Shown here: one piece after another, positions 63,882 to 64,000 of the stretch
Numbering within the stretch: the stretch's first letter is position 1
Layout: every line of letters begins with the position of its first letter
Assembly: GCA_021828865.1 (NCBI GenBank)
Contig: JAJZCW010000012.1
Span: 24,001 to 88,000 of the forward strand
DNA length: 64,000 nt
Source: Bacillota bacterium
GTDB taxonomy: Bacteria > Bacillota > Bacilli > Alicyclobacillales > SLC66
Direction of reading: 5' to 3'
Program-made: the position numbers and the translations under genes
Notes under the pieces: generated by a model
Databases searched by the model: none
Seen by the model: the letters and a program-made list of their open reading frames with translations, nothing else
What the model was told of the DNA's origin: nothing

Positions 63882-64000
63882 ATGGCAGACTACGATGTAG
63901 TCGTTGTGGGAGCGGGGCTAGGAGGATTAGCTTGTGCATCGAGGTTAAGTCGATTGGGGCATTCGGTTGGTGTGATCGATAAACATGCTGTTGTTGGCGG
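63882..64000 (+). CDS. FAD-dependent oxidoreductase, N-terminal part only
   Basis: An open frame begins at ATG 63882 after GAGAGGA and runs off the window. The visible 39 residues begin MADYDVVVVGAGLGGLACAS and continue RLSRLGHSVGVIDKH, a Rossmann FAD-binding loop (GxGxxG) and the acidic end of the second strand. The GLGGLACASRLSRLGHSVGV pattern resembles phytoene-desaturase/CrtI-like or amine-oxidase-like flavoproteins. A TATAAT at 63828-63833 could be its -10 box. The specific function cannot be judged from this fragment. Confidence 0.8.
   Translation, partial: MADYDVVVVGAGLGGLACASRLSRLGHSVGVIDKHAVVG

Noticed and set aside
1-64000. CRISPR arrays, tRNA or rRNA genes, phage attachment sites
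   Set aside because: No regularly spaced repeats, cloverleaf sequences or rRNA-like stretches were recognised by eye on either strand; a dedicated tool could still find a small RNA.

Overview
The window looks like a chromosomal segment of a low-to-medium GC, Gram-positive, Bacillales-type bacterium. The signs are purine-rich Shine-Dalgarno sites, frequent GTG and TTG starts, sigma-A type promoters, a Bacillus-style purine operon with purS and a PurBox-like inverted pair, and a SpoIIE-type phosphatase. A DsrE-TusA-SQR-DUF1641 sulfur module beside these would suit an Alicyclobacillaceae-like, possibly sulfur-oxidising organism; that placement is inference. I see no rRNA, tRNA or CRISPR array. 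The left third is AT-rich and catabolic; the purine operon at the right is clearly more GC-rich.

Layout. 1-5117: the end of a DUF2179 protein, a three-gene set (aldehyde dehydrogenase, aspartase/fumarase-family lyase, enolase-superfamily dehydratase), a PaiB-like protein and a 30-codon remnant of a LysE exporter. 5146-8293: a membrane PAS/SpoIIE phosphatase and an OsmC protein. 8670-25561: a hexuronate region. It holds a LacI-type regulator, a degraded IS4-type transposase, a TRAP transporter (dctP, hairpin, dctQM), an SDR protein, a KimA-like permease, a chemoreceptor, and an operon kdgK-eda-uxaA-uxaB-IolB-like-M24-like that ends in a strong terminator. 25747-27759: a diguanylate cyclase and a Gfo/Idh/MocA oxidoreductase. 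27786-30763: an XRE regulator fused to a periplasmic-binding-like domain, followed by molybdate/tungstate-type binding protein and permease genes without an ATPase gene. 30788-34568 (minus strand): fabV, then the sulfur module. 34835-40612: MoxR, DUF58, transglutaminase and GMP synthase. 40698-45821: a PAS histidine kinase, argJ, a GNAT acetyltransferase and a PolX-like protein whose polymerase active site looks destroyed. 46021-51588: two ECF sigma/anti-sigma pairs, an ABC exporter and a secreted protein. 51626-62866: purBCSQLFMNHD. 62909-64000: an EamA transporter and the start of an FAD-dependent oxidoreductase.

How the parts work together. The TRAP system would import a hexuronate. UxaB and UxaA turn tagaturonate into 2-keto-3-deoxygluconate, and KdgK and Eda give pyruvate and glyceraldehyde-3-phosphate. 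No classical uronate isomerase (UxaC) is encoded here, and an IolB/KduI-family protein sits where it would be expected. The operon also carries an M24-fold protein lacking most metal ligands. These two proteins, the ATPase-less ABC pair with its operator, and the dead-polymerase PolX are the most interesting points.
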